64,000 nucleotides of DNA from Eubacteriales bacterium. Lineage in GTDB: Bacteria; Bacillota; Clostridia; Lachnospirales; Lachnospiraceae. Numbering within the stretch: position 1 is the first letter of the stretch; the number at the start of each line of letters is the position of its first letter. Positions 50,739 through 59,773 of the stretch are shown here, piece by piece. The position numbers and the translations under genes are program-made. A model generated the notes under the pieces. That model was not told where the DNA came from and searched no databases. It was given only the letters and a program-made list of their open reading frames with translations. The stretch is from assembly GCA_030524545.1 (NCBI GenBank), contig JAUNGM010000001.1, positions 1 to 64,000 on the forward strand. Reading direction: 5' to 3'.

Positions 50739-51050
50739 TCACCTGTTTTTCAAATAGTCTTCTATATTAAATGCCCCTGTTGCCTCATACACTTCCTTGA
50801 GAATTCTGCAGGCCAGGTCAATGGCTTCATCCTTGCTGTCAGCCATTCCGAATATCTCCGGGCAGAGTGATCTGGCAGCATTCTGCTTCAGTGAAACAGC
50901 CGGAAGAATCTCCAGAAGATTCCCGGGAGAATTGGAAAGTGTCAGAAGATATACGCCAGGCGTCAGTTTATTCTCATCCAGTCTGGCGCGGATCTTTTCT
51001 GAATCGCGGATTCCTTCTCCAACATAAAAATGTTCGTTCCATTTCAGCAT
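50739..51050 (-). CDS. Conserved hypothetical protein
   Basis: The 103-residue soluble protein reads MLKWNEHFYVGEGIRDSEKI at the start, TPGVYLLTLSNSPGNLLEILPA in the middle and ADSKDEAIDLACRILKEVYEATG near the end. I recognise no family. The beta-strand and helix pattern suggests a small single-domain protein. It is read with DUF2953 and gerW (4-bp gap, then overlap), so a sporulation or envelope role is possible but unproven. Confidence 0.78.
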   Translation of the reverse strand: MLKWNEHFYVGEGIRDSEKIRARLDENKLTPGVYLLTLSNSPGNLLEILPAVSLKQNAARSLCPEIFGMADSKDEAIDLACRILKEVYEATGAFNIEDYLKNR

Positions 51051-51116
51051 TTCTGTACCACCGCCCTTCCTTTGTCACAGAGGCTTCCTCTAAAGGATTC
51101 CCGTTCCTTCAAAATT

Positions 51117-51149
51117 TAAACAGGACTGCGTTAAAAAACACAGCCCGTT
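51117..51149 (-). terminator. Imperfect terminator downstream of the NUDIX gene
   Basis: AAACAGGACTGCGTT and AACACAGCCCGTTT pair with two mismatches and one bulge. On the minus strand the stem is followed by TAAATTTT. Confidence 0.45.
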
Positions 51150-51160
51150 TACCTTTCCAT

Positions 51161-51616
51161 TCAATAATACTTATGCTGTTTTCCCCAGCGCCCCTCGCTG
51201 CGCATCTCAAGATATTCCTGATATGCTTTTTCCACAATCTGTTTCTCATTGGAAAAACGAAGGAGGTGATAAATCTCGTGAAATTTGTAATAGCCGGAAT
51301 CCACGAAAAATTCCTCCCGCTGAGGTTTACTATGATAATTATCAGCAGTCATCAGATACCAATGTACTTCTTTTGTAACCATATCCTCAGGAACTGTAAA
51401 ATTGTATTGGCTCTTGCCTATATACTTTACGATGGAAGCTCTCACATCAGCTTCTTCCCGCACTTCACGCAGGGCAGTCTGCTCATGCGTTTCTCCGGGT
51501 TCCACCGTTCCTTTAGGAAGAACCCAGCCCTCATAGCGGTTCTTGTAAGATTTGTATAGTGCCAGTATCTTTCCCCGATGAATTACCACACCGCCACAGC
51601 TCGTTGCTTCAATCAT
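51161..51616 (-). CDS. NUDIX hydrolase
   Basis: This 151-residue protein contains the full NUDIX box GTVEPGETHEQTALREVREE (residues about 36-55), preceded by SCGGVVIHRGKILALYKS. Such enzymes hydrolyse nucleoside diphosphates linked to another group, such as dinucleoside polyphosphates, oxidised nucleotides or nucleotide sugars. The WVLPKGTVE pattern resembles diadenosine-polyphosphate hydrolases. It has its own promoter, and a perfect palindrome lies in its leader. AGGAGGAATTGCAGT precedes the ATG. Confidence 0.93.
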   Translation of the reverse strand: MIEATSCGGVVIHRGKILALYKSYKNRYEGWVLPKGTVEPGETHEQTALREVREEADVRASIVKYIGKSQYNFTVPEDMVTKEVHWYLMTADNYHSKPQREEFFVDSGYYKFHEIYHLLRFSNEKQIVEKAYQEYLEMRSEGRWGKQHKYY

Positions 51617-51648
51617 ACTGCAATTCCTCCTGTAATGCGTGTGTATTC

Positions 51649-51666
51649 AAAACTGCCGGCAGTTTT
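51649..51666. promoter_or_regulatory. Perfect 18-bp palindrome in the NUDIX leader
   Basis: AAAACTGCCGGCAGTTTT is fully self-complementary and lies between the NUDIX promoter and its start codon. It could bind a dimeric repressor, or fold as a 7-bp hairpin that helps end the pbp transcript. Confidence 0.4.
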
Positions 51667-51701
51667 CTCCCCAACCGTCAGTTCTTGATAAATCTGTATA
51701 C

Positions 51702-51730
51702 AGTATAACTCTTTTTGAAGAGCATGGCAA
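51702..51730 (-). promoter_or_regulatory. Sigma-A promoter of the NUDIX gene
   Basis: On the minus strand TTGCCA and TATACT are separated by 17 bp. It lies just after the pbp stop codon and about 85 bp before the NUDIX start. Confidence 0.65.
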
Positions 51731-51740
51731 TAGAAACTTC

Positions 51741-53219
51741 TCATCCGGAATAATAGGCATCAAAAAGCTGTCCGGCAATCGGAACGGCTGCTTCACTTCC
51801 TGTTCCGCCGTTCTCAACGATGATTGCTACTACCAGATCCGGATTATCTACATTGGAGTATCCGATAAACCAGGAGTGGCTGGAACCATTCTCATCAAAT
51901 TCGGCAGATCCTGTCTTTCCTGCTACTGAATAAGATCGTCCGCTCAAGGCAGAGGCCGTTCCTGCATCCACAACATTCTTCATCAGTTTGCCAAGAAGAT
52001 TGGCCTCATTATCTGTCATCAGCCTTTTGTATTCCACAGCCTGCGTTGTACTGACTGTTTCTCCTGCACTGTTCTGCACCCTGTCGATCAGATATGGCTG
52101 CATCAGGATACCGCCGTTGGCTACTGCACTGGTGATCAATGCCATCTGAAGCGGACTTACAAGTGTATTTCCCTGTCCCATAGCGGTCTGCATGACAAGC
52201 GCTGTAGGCGAGTTCTTATCCAGGGTAAAGCTGCTCCTTCTGGATCCCTTCAGCGGAAGAGATTTATTAAACAGCAGATCTTCACTTGTCTCACGAAGAG
52301 ATTTTCCGCCAAGAGAAGTTCCCATATCCGCAAAAGCACAGTTACAGGAATTTGCAAATGCTGAATAAAAGTCTTCCTGTCCATGGACGCTTCCGTTGTA
52401 ACAGCGGATCGTATGCTCTTCCATAGTAATACTTCCCTGGCAGAGATAACTATATCCCTCTAAACTGCCTTTATTTCGGAAATAATCCAATGCAGTTACA
52501 ACCTTAAAGGTGGATCCCGGCGGATACTGTCCCTGGATAGCGCGATTCAAAAGGCTGCTGTTATTTTCGTCATTCACAAGAGTATCCCAATTCTCGGCAA
52601 TATAATTCGGGTCAAAATCCGGTTTGCTTACCATTGTCAGAATTTTTCCTGTTTTAGGCTCCAACGCAAGAACAGCCCCGCGTCTGTCTCCCAATGCATT
52701 GTATGCCGTTGTCTGCAGTCTGGAATCCAGCGTGGAAACAACCGTATCTCCCATATTCTTCTGCCCGCGGAATTCATTCATCATCTGATCCAGGAAAAAC
52801 TCATGGGAGGTCAGAAGCTGGAAATTAGCTTCTGACTCCAGCCCGCTCTTCCCATTGGAATCATATCCTACCACATGTGCAAAAATATTGTTATAGGGAT
52901 AAATACGCTGTTCGCTTCCATCTTCGCTTACATTCGTCTGTGCCAGCACTTCTCCATCGGAAGAAACAATTTTTCCACGGATAACACGGTCCGAAAAAGT
53001 ATCCTGCCGTGTATTATACGGACTGTTGATAAAAGTCTCGCTCTCGACTACATTGAAATAAATCAGATATCCGATCAGACTTACGAAAATCAGCACAAAG
53101 AATCCGGATACCTGCGTATATTCCCTGTTCCGCGCACGTCTCTTTTTAGTAATTTCCTTCTCTCTGAGCCTGCGCTCTTTCTCTAGCTCTTTTTGTCGCT
53201 TCTTTTCTCCGTTTCTCAA
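51741..53219 (-). CDS. Class B penicillin-binding protein (PbpA/FtsI-like transpeptidase)
   Basis: The 492-residue protein has a highly charged cytoplasmic start, one transmembrane helix (about residues 40-58) and a short dimerisation region. The transpeptidase domain has SxxK in YPPGSTFKVVTAL, SxN in FANSCNCAF and KTG in VAGKTGSAEF. It cross-links peptidoglycan together with a FtsW/RodA/SpoVE polymerase, which is encoded just upstream. No ATG occurs near the N-terminus. The start is taken as the TTG at 53219, inside the ftsW-like gene, with GAGG eight bases upstream, giving a 74-bp overlap. The exact start is uncertain. Confidence 0.92.
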   Translation of the reverse strand: MRNGEKKRQKELEKERRLREKEITKKRRARNREYTQVSGFFVLIFVSLIGYLIYFNVVESETFINSPYNTRQDTFSDRVIRGKIVSSDGEVLAQTNVSEDGSEQRIYPYNNIFAHVVGYDSNGKSGLESEANFQLLTSHEFFLDQMMNEFRGQKNMGDTVVSTLDSRLQTTAYNALGDRRGAVLALEPKTGKILTMVSKPDFDPNYIAENWDTLVNDENNSSLLNRAIQGQYPPGSTFKVVTALDYFRNKGSLEGYSYLCQGSITMEEHTIRCYNGSVHGQEDFYSAFANSCNCAFADMGTSLGGKSLRETSEDLLFNKSLPLKGSRRSSFTLDKNSPTALVMQTAMGQGNTLVSPLQMALITSAVANGGILMQPYLIDRVQNSAGETVSTTQAVEYKRLMTDNEANLLGKLMKNVVDAGTASALSGRSYSVAGKTGSAEFDENGSSHSWFIGYSNVDNPDLVVAIIVENGGTGSEAAVPIAGQLFDAYYSG

Positions 53220-54516
53220 ATTCCTCGTCCTCGTCTTCTCTTAAAATATATAAGCCCTGAATAATTGCAAGCATCAGAATCGTACTCATGACAGAACTTC
53301 CTCCATAGCTCACCAGCGGAAGTGTCACACCGGTCAATGGGATAAATTTAGTCGCACCGCCGATGGTAAGAAACACCTGAAATGCATATTCCGTGCCCAG
53401 ACCAAGGGCAATCAGTTTATAAAACCGGTTCTTGATCTTCAGGGCAATGTTTACGATCATCAGGAAAAAGCTCATGCATACAAGAATCAGGCAGGCAGCA
53501 AAAATTCCTCCCAGTTCCTCGCAGATGGCACTGAAAATAAAGTCATTCTTTACGATCGGAATCACTTCCGGTGACCCCTGACAAAGTCCCATGCCAAACA
53601 AACCGCCTGTTCCAATGGCAAACAGGGACTGAACAATCTGATATCCCTCATTCTGGTATACTGCCATAGGGTCCTTCCATGCACTGACTCTCTCCCGCAC
53701 ATGTCCGAACAGAAAATAGGCGATCACAGAGGCCACAGACCCTCCGGCCAGGCCAATCCCGAGATATGCTTTCTTCTTTGTAGAAACATAGATCATCACC
53801 AGATAAGCCACAAAGAAGATCACTGCACTTCCCAGGTCCCTGGAAAGTACCAGAATTCCCACATGCATCCCGGCAACCACCGTAGCCTTTACCACAGTGA
53901 TAAAACCGGTATCCTTAGACAGCAGCGCCGCCATAAAGAAAACAAAAGTAATCTTGATTGCCTCAGAGGGCTGAATACCCATAAGGGAAAGCTTGGCGCC
54001 TAAACTTGTCTTCCCAAGTACCAGAACCGCTGCCAGCAGGACAACACCGATTCCTGCATAGATCCATGTAAGGTCCTTCAGGAACTTCATTTTCCTTACC
54101 ATGACCGGAATCACCAGTGCCACAGCACTTCCGGCGGCCACGATCATAAGCTGCCTGGTCGCGGAAGCAATATCCAGTCTGCAGAGCATGATGAATCCGA
54201 CACTCAGAAGCATGCACATATTATTCAGCAGCAGCAACGATGCTTTTTTGTAAAAAAACCGGTACAGGATCTGAATGGCTGCAAAATATGCCATCATCTC
54301 CATATAGAACAGAACCACCTCAAACTCAAATGTCTTCAGATAGATGACCAGAAACGCTGTGAAATCCATAAAAAAGATCATCATCAGCTGCTGATGGAGC
54401 AGTTCCTTTTTTTCTTCCTCGCTCTGACGCCGAACCATATAGAAACAATGGAAGGTATAAACGATCATCAGAGTCAGGATAATATACTTGGATAATTCAA
54501 CAATTACATTAATCAT
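53146..54516 (-). CDS. FtsW/RodA/SpoVE family peptidoglycan polymerase
   Basis: The 456-residue membrane protein has about ten to twelve transmembrane helices and the SEDS motifs. LSRDLGSAVIFF carries the key aspartate, IGTGGLFGMGLCQGSPEVIPIVKNDFIFSAICEELGG is the core loop region, and LPLVSYGGSSVMSTI is the last helix. It polymerises lipid II glycan strands and pairs with the class B PBP that follows. Its last 25 residues are charged (EDEDEEFEKRRKEATKR) and are encoded where the PBP gene begins. Division, elongation or sporulation duty cannot be told from sequence alone. It starts 6 bp after the U32 stop. Confidence 0.94.
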   Translation of the reverse strand: MINVIVELSKYIILTLMIVYTFHCFYMVRRQSEEEKKELLHQQLMMIFFMDFTAFLVIYLKTFEFEVVLFYMEMMAYFAAIQILYRFFYKKASLLLLNNMCMLLSVGFIMLCRLDIASATRQLMIVAAGSAVALVIPVMVRKMKFLKDLTWIYAGIGVVLLAAVLVLGKTSLGAKLSLMGIQPSEAIKITFVFFMAALLSKDTGFITVVKATVVAGMHVGILVLSRDLGSAVIFFVAYLVMIYVSTKKKAYLGIGLAGGSVASVIAYFLFGHVRERVSAWKDPMAVYQNEGYQIVQSLFAIGTGGLFGMGLCQGSPEVIPIVKNDFIFSAICEELGGIFAACLILVCMSFFLMIVNIALKIKNRFYKLIALGLGTEYAFQVFLTIGGATKFIPLTGVTLPLVSYGGSSVMSTILMLAIIQGLYILREDEDEEFEKRRKEATKRARERAQAQREGNY

Positions 54517-54522
54517 ATGCCT

Positions 54523-56745
54523 CTATTCGGCTCCTCTTTTAAAATGTCCCTTTGTAAATTCACGTTCGGACGGCTCTCTGCCGTGAAGATAAACGTCCAG
54601 AAATTCTTTCAGGATTTCCGCTGCTTCCCAGGGCTTTTCTATGGTGAATGCCAGTCTTACGGACTGCACGCCAAGAGCAGCGACACGGTCTTTTTCCCTC
54701 AAAAGTCCGAAAGGAATGCTGTTGTAAATCATATTATAACAATATTCCGGATTCCCTGTATTCTTAATTTTCCATGGATAGCAGCAGCAGACAGCCGGAA
54801 AAACTTTGTCATAGCGGTCTTTCAGGAAAACTCTCCCCTCCTGCCCGTCACAGCAGTAAAGATTCTTCTTTACACACTGGCTGGAAATCATCAGTGGAAG
54901 ATATCCGTAAATCAGCATCTCGCTTTCGCAATTCTCCCTGTGCAGAAGTTCCTTCTCATTCAATTCCAAAGGAATGGTATTGCGGGAGATTCCTTCTTTT
55001 CTCCAAAAAGCCGCAGCTTCATCATTCCATGTGTAAAGTGAGGAATCCAGCACGCATTTCTCCGCATAGCCAAGCTCTTTTACCAGGGCATAGGACTCCA
55101 GGTTCCTTACAAGAAAGCCTGCCATGCCGCGTTTCACCCACTCTGCTGCCTTTGCAAAATAGCCCTCCGGTGCAGTTCCCCTTACCATATGGGGAAGTGC
55201 CAGATAAAGCTCAAGCTGCTCTGCCATTCCCTTTTCCATGCATTTTTCCATGGCATCATAAGGCAGGTAGATGCCGCTGATTTCTCTGTTTGCAGAAAGG
55301 ACTTCCGCCTGCTCTATCGTCTCACATGAAACAAAAACCCGCGGACCCGCATGATTCTTTCGGCTGACGGCTGTATTTCCTCTTGTTCCGGAAGATACGC
55401 GAACCGTATCCTGCAGCTTACTTAATTTCCGCTGAGACGGCACGGTCAATGCATTCTCCAGCTGAAGCAGCGCATCTCTGCGTACTTCATTCAGAACCTT
55501 CACAGGAATAAAAATATTCCCATCCATTTGAATTTCCAGATGATTCCATTGAAATTCGGTATTACCCAGCTTTTCCATCTGTTGGCGGATACGTTTCTCC
55601 TCCATAGGCTGATTAAGGGCAGACTGTACTTCCCCGGCGGAAGCAGTCACGCAGATGTCACCGCACTTCACCTCCAGTATAGCAGGACTTCCCGGAAAAA
55701 GAATTAAATTCCCATTAATTTTTTCTTTTCTTTTTATAATTTCCGGAGAAATCTCACCGGTTTTCTTCTCATTGCTGAATGCCATCATGGACGGACCATT
55801 ATGCTGCAGGAAATATCCGCTGCAGGAACCTCCCCTGTTAAAGATTTCCAAAAGAAATTTCCTGTCCTTTTCCTCCACCTGATACCCATCCTGTCCTTTT
55901 TTCAGAAACAGATCCAGATACTTTCGGTATATACCGGTCACACCCGCGGTATAGCGCGGCTGTTTCATTCTTCCTTCAATTTTCAGGGACATCACACCTG
56001 CCTCAAGAATCTCAGGAAGCAGGTCAATGGTACAGATATCCTTCAGACTCAAAGGGCAAAGTTCTCCATTTCCCTGAAATCTTTTTCCATCCTGGCTGGT
56101 ACCATAGGAAAGCCTGCACGGCTGGGCACATCGCCCCCGGTTGCCGCTTCTTCCTCCAAGAAGGCTGCTCATCAGGCATTGCCCGGAATAACTGTAGCAT
56201 AATGCACCATGAATAAATGCCTCGATTTCAATCGGACTGGCTTTATGCATGGCACGAAGCTCTGCAAGGCTCAGTTCCCTGGCCGCTACCACTCTGGAGG
56301 CACCCTGTTCCTCCAGAAATTTCATTCCCATGGGGCCTGTGACTGTCATCTGTGTACTTGCATGGAGATGAAGCCCCGGAAAATTCCGCTTAATAAAACG
56401 GAACACCCCCAGATCCTGCACGATCACTGCATCCAATCCCGCTTCATAATAGGGCGCAAGATAGTCATAAAGCTGTTCTTTTAATTCTCTGTTCTTCAGA
56501 AGTGTATTCACCGTAAGATAAAGCTTTTTTCCGTGGATATGAGCTGTGCGGATAGCCCGGATCAGCTCTTCCTGTCCAAAATTCTGTGCATAGGCCCTTG
56601 CTCCGAAGGATGCGCCTCCCACATAAACGGCATCTGCCCCGGCACCAATAGCCGCCTCAAAACTTTCATAAGAACCTGCAGGTGCCAGAAGTTCAATTTT
56701 TTGATGATTATTCAAAGTTTTCCCCAGCTTTCTGATTTTAAGCAT
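54523..56745 (-). CDS. U32 family peptidase-like protein (RlhA/TrhP type, DUF3656)
   Basis: This 740-residue protein has the U32 barrel start IELLAPAGSYESFEAAIGAGADAVYVGG and the signature AFIHGALCYSYSGQCLMSSLLGGRSGNRGRCAQPCRL, whose cysteines probably bind an iron-sulfur cluster. GVMSLKIEGRMKQPRY follows. A C-terminal DUF3656-like region brings it to the length of the long group. In other bacteria related U32 proteins are needed for hydroxylation of 23S rRNA C2501 (RlhA) or tRNA wobble uridine (TrhP); the long form points to RlhA. Start at the ATG 56745; an in-frame GTG 15 bp upstream is possible. Confidence 0.9.
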   Translation of the reverse strand: MLKIRKLGKTLNNHQKIELLAPAGSYESFEAAIGAGADAVYVGGASFGARAYAQNFGQEELIRAIRTAHIHGKKLYLTVNTLLKNRELKEQLYDYLAPYYEAGLDAVIVQDLGVFRFIKRNFPGLHLHASTQMTVTGPMGMKFLEEQGASRVVAARELSLAELRAMHKASPIEIEAFIHGALCYSYSGQCLMSSLLGGRSGNRGRCAQPCRLSYGTSQDGKRFQGNGELCPLSLKDICTIDLLPEILEAGVMSLKIEGRMKQPRYTAGVTGIYRKYLDLFLKKGQDGYQVEEKDRKFLLEIFNRGGSCSGYFLQHNGPSMMAFSNEKKTGEISPEIIKRKEKINGNLILFPGSPAILEVKCGDICVTASAGEVQSALNQPMEEKRIRQQMEKLGNTEFQWNHLEIQMDGNIFIPVKVLNEVRRDALLQLENALTVPSQRKLSKLQDTVRVSSGTRGNTAVSRKNHAGPRVFVSCETIEQAEVLSANREISGIYLPYDAMEKCMEKGMAEQLELYLALPHMVRGTAPEGYFAKAAEWVKRGMAGFLVRNLESYALVKELGYAEKCVLDSSLYTWNDEAAAFWRKEGISRNTIPLELNEKELLHRENCESEMLIYGYLPLMISSQCVKKNLYCCDGQEGRVFLKDRYDKVFPAVCCCYPWKIKNTGNPEYCYNMIYNSIPFGLLREKDRVAALGVQSVRLAFTIEKPWEAAEILKEFLDVYLHGREPSEREFTKGHFKRGAE

Positions 56746-56829
56746 TTGTTTTATCCGCACGCGGTAATCTAACAGAGTGCGGCAAAAAAATATGCCGATC
56801 TGTACTGATTTTCTGAATTGCCAAGAGTG

Positions 56830-56860
56830 AAAAAAGGAGATTACCGAAGCAATCCCCTTC
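56830..56860 (-). terminator. Terminator downstream of zapA
   Basis: On the minus strand AAGGGGATT and AATCTCCTT pair around an 8-nt loop and are followed by TTTTCACTC. It lies 6 bp after the zapA stop and reduces read-through into the U32 gene. Confidence 0.8.
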
Positions 56861-56866
56861 TCTTTT

Positions 56867-57274
56867 TTACTTTAGTAATTCTTCCAGCTCTTTTTCAAGT
56901 TCGTTGACTTTTCCCTCCAGAAGGCTTCTCTGATCCAGAGCCTCCTTCTCTTTCTTCTGCGCCTCTTCAATCTGCATACGCAGAGAAATCAGCTCATGTT
57001 TCAGCTCGTACATTTCCTGTGCCGTCTGATTCAGATCCTGTTCGTAAATCTCAGCCTGTTTCTTTGCCTTAAAATAGTCATCTGTAATGTTCAGGCTCAA
57101 TAATGTATGTTTTGTCTCCATCGGCTGCCTGGAATATCCCGGCATCCCACTTAATTCCGAAATTTTATTATTCATATAGGATGCCACCTTCTGGAAATAT
57201 TCCTCAGATTCATAGCCTCCCAAAGTAATGATTTTCCCTCCGATCACTACCTGTGCCGTGTTCTTGACTGCCAT
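56867..57274 (-). CDS. zapA: Cell division protein ZapA
   Basis: The 135-residue protein starts MAVKNTAQVVIGGKIITLGGYESEEYFQKVASYMNNKISEL, the ZapA globular domain. A long coiled coil follows (about residues 70-135, rich in Glu and Lys). ZapA bundles FtsZ filaments in the division ring. An AGGAGGCTTTACT site sets the ATG at 57274; a longer upstream reading has no ribosome site. It lies downstream of ruvAB and upstream of the U32 and FtsW-PBP genes, a cell-division neighbourhood. Confidence 0.92.
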   Translation of the reverse strand: MAVKNTAQVVIGGKIITLGGYESEEYFQKVASYMNNKISELSGMPGYSRQPMETKHTLLSLNITDDYFKAKKQAEIYEQDLNQTAQEMYELKHELISLRMQIEEAQKKEKEALDQRSLLEGKVNELEKELEELLK

Positions 57275-57333
57275 AGTAAAGCCTCCTGTATTTTTCTCCA
57301 ATGGTTCTTTTCTTTATCATATAAATGTAGTAT

Positions 57334-57360
57334 GTAATTATTCAGGGCATGAATAGTTAT
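57334..57360. repeat. Short palindrome resembling joined MITE ends
   Basis: GTAATTATTCAG and TGAATAGTTAT form a near-perfect inverted repeat with a 4-nt loop. They resemble the two terminal repeats of the element at 41226-41369 (10 of 12 matches on one side). It lies just downstream of a TATAAT (57370-57375, minus) that may be the zapA -10, so it would be at the 5' end of the zapA mRNA. It may be an internal-deletion remnant or simply a leader hairpin. Confidence 0.35.
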
Positions 57361-57451
57361 CTTCTACTCATTATAATCGAATTCTGTAGAAAAGTATAGG
57401 ATTTTTTTGCGAAATGTCTCCTTTCCCTGTCTTTCGGACACAAAAACTCCT

Positions 57452-58459
57452 TTACTTCCCGTTTTCAGGCATCTCATATCCCAGATGTGCAAAGGCAAGG
57501 GGAGATGCCATTCTGCCTCTGGGTGTCCTGTGAAGAAATCCGTTCTGAAGAAGATAAGGCTCATAAACATCCTCCAGGGTTCCTGCATCCTCACCGATCG
57601 CAGCCGCCAATGTCTCCAGTCCTACGGGGCCTCCTTTAAAATTCGTAATCATAGTCTTCAGTATCCTGCGGTCAACCTTGTCAAGCCCGTATTGATCCAC
57701 TTCCAACAGATCCAGAGCAAAGGAAGCCACCTCAAATGTGATCCTGCCGTCATACTTCACCTGTGCAAAATCCCTGACACGCTTCAAAAGACGATTTGCC
57801 AGACGCGGGGTCCCTCTGGAACGCTTCGCAATTTCCGCAGCACCCTTGGTATCGATCTCTACACCCAGAACCTGTGCGGAACGGATAATGATCGTCTGAA
57901 GCTCCTTCTGGTTATAAAATTCCAGATGATGCATCACGCCAAAACGATCCCGTAATGGAGCTGACAGAAGACCCGCCCTTGTAGTTGCCCCAACCAGTGT
58001 GAACTTCGGCAGATCCAGGCGGATGGATCGTGCAGACGCACCCTTACCGATCATAATATCAATGGCATAATCCTCCATAGCCGGATACAGGACTTCTTCC
58101 ACCTGGCGGTTCAGCCTGTGGATTTCGTCTACAAAGAGAATGTCCCCTTCCTGAAGATTATTCAGGATTGCAGCCATCTCTCCCGGCTTCTCGATTGCAG
58201 GTCCGGAGGTTACTTTCATGTGAACCCCCATTTCATTGGCAATGATTCCGGAAAGCGTGGTCTTTCCAAGCCCCGGAGGTCCGTAAAATAATACATGATC
58301 CAGGGCATCATGACGCTGCTTTGCCGCTTCTATATAAATTTTAAGAGTATTTTTCAGTTTTTCCTGACCAATATATTCTTCCAGAGACTGCGGACGCAGA
58401 TTTCCCTCAAGGGAAAAATCCTCTTCCGTTACGTCTGTCGTAATAATTCTTTTCTCCAT
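57452..58459 (-). CDS. ruvB: Holliday junction branch migration DNA helicase RuvB
   Basis: The 335-residue protein is full-length RuvB. It starts [26 protein letters not shown] and has Walker [11 protein letters not shown], Walker [11 protein letters not shown], sensor [11 protein letters not shown] and [12 protein letters not shown]. The C-terminal winged helix ends [13 protein letters not shown]. It drives branch migration with RuvA, encoded 73 bp upstream. RecU at 29269-29802 would be the resolvase partner. Confidence 0.98.
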   Translation of the reverse strand: MEKRIITTDVTEEDFSLEGNLRPQSLEEYIGQEKLKNTLKIYIEAAKQRHDALDHVLFYGPPGLGKTTLSGIIANEMGVHMKVTSGPAIEKPGEMAAILNNLQEGDILFVDEIHRLNRQVEEVLYPAMEDYAIDIMIGKGASARSIRLDLPKFTLVGATTRAGLLSAPLRDRFGVMHHLEFYNQKELQTIIIRSAQVLGVEIDTKGAAEIAKRSRGTPRLANRLLKRVRDFAQVKYDGRITFEVASFALDLLEVDQYGLDKVDRRILKTMITNFKGGPVGLETLAAAIGEDAGTLEDVYEPYLLQNGFLHRTPRGRMASPLAFAHLGYEMPENGK

Positions 58460-58532
58460 ATACTACTCCGATAGTTTTTTTCTGGCATTCAATAAATGAA
58501 AAAATATTCTGTTCCACCCAAAGCTTCATGTA

Positions 58533-59147
58533 TCACAAATGCTTCAAAGCGGCCTTCAAAAGCCCTTCCACATCCTCCGGATTTACATCCTCCACCTTTC
58601 TCACGGCACGAAGGGCATCCGTACTGCTGTATCCAAGAGCCACCAAGGCCTCCACAGCTTCCTGACGGCCGTCAAATCCGCTCTCATCAGCGGTTATTCC
58701 GGCAGATTCTTGTTCATGGGCAAGCTTCTGCTCAAAAGCCTCCTCCAGGCTTAATTTATCTTTTAACTCCAAAATCAGCTTCTGGGCTGTCTTACGCCCA
58801 ATGCCCGGTGCTTTGGAAATAGTTTTCACATCATCGGAAAGAACCGCAAAACGCAGCTCATCCGCCGTAATCCCTGACATGACCCCCAATGCTGCTTTCG
58901 GCCCGATTCCATTTACTCCCAGAAGAAGTTTAAACATATTCAGGTCGTCCTTGTTCAGGAACCCGTAAAGCTGCATTACATCTTCTCTCACATGAAAATA
59001 CGTATGTATCTTAATTTCCTGTTTCGCACGGCTTGCCTGTTCAATGGCAGCGCCCGTCATAAAAATTTCATATCCGATGTTCCCCGCTTCCATAATTACG
59101 GAGGTCTCTGTCACATCAGCAACAATACCGCGAATAAACGAAATCAT
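58533..59147 (-). CDS. ruvA: Holliday junction branch migration protein RuvA
   Basis: This 204-residue protein has domain I (MISFIRGIVADVTETSVIMEAGNIGYEIF) and the helix-hairpin-helix domain II (FKLLLGVNGIGPKAALGVMSG and TISKAPGIGRKTAQKLILELKDK). A short acidic linker and domain III (AVEALVALGYSSTDALRAVRKV) follow. It binds four-way junctions and loads RuvB. A TTGCTT-N17-TATGAT promoter lies about 60 bp upstream. Confidence 0.98.
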   Translation of the reverse strand: MISFIRGIVADVTETSVIMEAGNIGYEIFMTGAAIEQASRAKQEIKIHTYFHVREDVMQLYGFLNKDDLNMFKLLLGVNGIGPKAALGVMSGITADELRFAVLSDDVKTISKAPGIGRKTAQKLILELKDKLSLEEAFEQKLAHEQESAGITADESGFDGRQEAVEALVALGYSSTDALRAVRKVEDVNPEDVEGLLKAALKHL

Positions 59148-59203
59148 ACCTCTTCTGCTCCTATCCCTGTATTTCCATTTTTTAATACTTTCAATCTTAC
59201 GAT

Positions 59204-59232
59204 ATCATATCATATTCAAAAGGAAAAAGCAA
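59204..59232 (-). promoter_or_regulatory. Putative promoter of ruvAB
   Basis: On the minus strand TTGCTT and TATGAT are 17 bp apart. The rest of 59233-59350 holds a TTACTGTT/AACAGTAA inverted repeat (about 59274-59304) of unknown role. Confidence 0.55.
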
Positions 59233-59350
59233 ACACCTATTCGATTCTGTCAATGGCAAAAGCAGTTTGCAGTTACTGTTTCTGTCGAAGGCGTGAACAG
59301 TAATGTTTACAATAATATGATTATGGTAGACCAAGTAAAAAATAACGAAA

Positions 59351-59713
59351 TCAAACGACACTGTCTATTCCATCCTGGGATGCGCTGCTTTCTCCAACCG
59401 CCTCAATCACCACTTTATTCGGCAGGCAGATGATCGAGCCGCCGGATGCATCTATGGCCCTCTGTTTCATGCAAAGCTTGTCCGGACAGTTCGCTTCGGT
59501 CATTTTCACTTTTCCATCTTTGATCCGGCAGATATTTGTCTCACCAATTGCAATCTCCTGATCTTCATTCAGGGAATATTCCCCATAAAACACACCATCC
59601 ACGGTGATTCTGATCTTCTGGTTATTTTTTGGAAGAAGGAACAAGGTACACAGCCATACGGCAAAGGCCAAAGCCAGTACTCCCGCAGCCAGGATCAGAT
59701 CTTTTTTTTTCAT
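59351..59713 (-). CDS. NusG domain II-containing exported protein
   Basis: The 120-residue protein has an N-terminal membrane segment (about residues 6-27) and a NusG_II (DUF1312-like) domain. Landmarks are ITVDGVFYGEYSLNEDQEIAIG and NICRIKDGKVKMTEANCPDKLCMKQ, then the ICLPNKVVIEAVG end. The CPDKLC cysteines could bind a metal or form a disulfide outside the cell. Such genes often lie beside Rnf or FMN-transfer genes in anaerobes, as here, and a link to flavin delivery has been suggested. It lies after the rnf terminator with its own GAGGAG site. Confidence 0.85.
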   Translation of the reverse strand: MKKKDLILAAGVLALAFAVWLCTLFLLPKNNQKIRITVDGVFYGEYSLNEDQEIAIGETNICRIKDGKVKMTEANCPDKLCMKQRAIDASGGSIICLPNKVVIEAVGESSASQDGIDSVV

Positions 59714-59736
59714 ATATCCGAATCTCCTCTTGCATT

Positions 59737-59773
59737 TTTAAAAAGTCAGCCGCAGAATTTTCCGCGGCTGACT
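59737..59773 (-). terminator. Terminator of the rnf operon
   Basis: On the minus strand AGTCAGCCGC and GCGGCTGACT form a perfect 10-bp stem with a 10-nt loop and are followed by TTTTTAAAAATG. It separates rnfB from the NusG-II gene. Confidence 0.9.
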
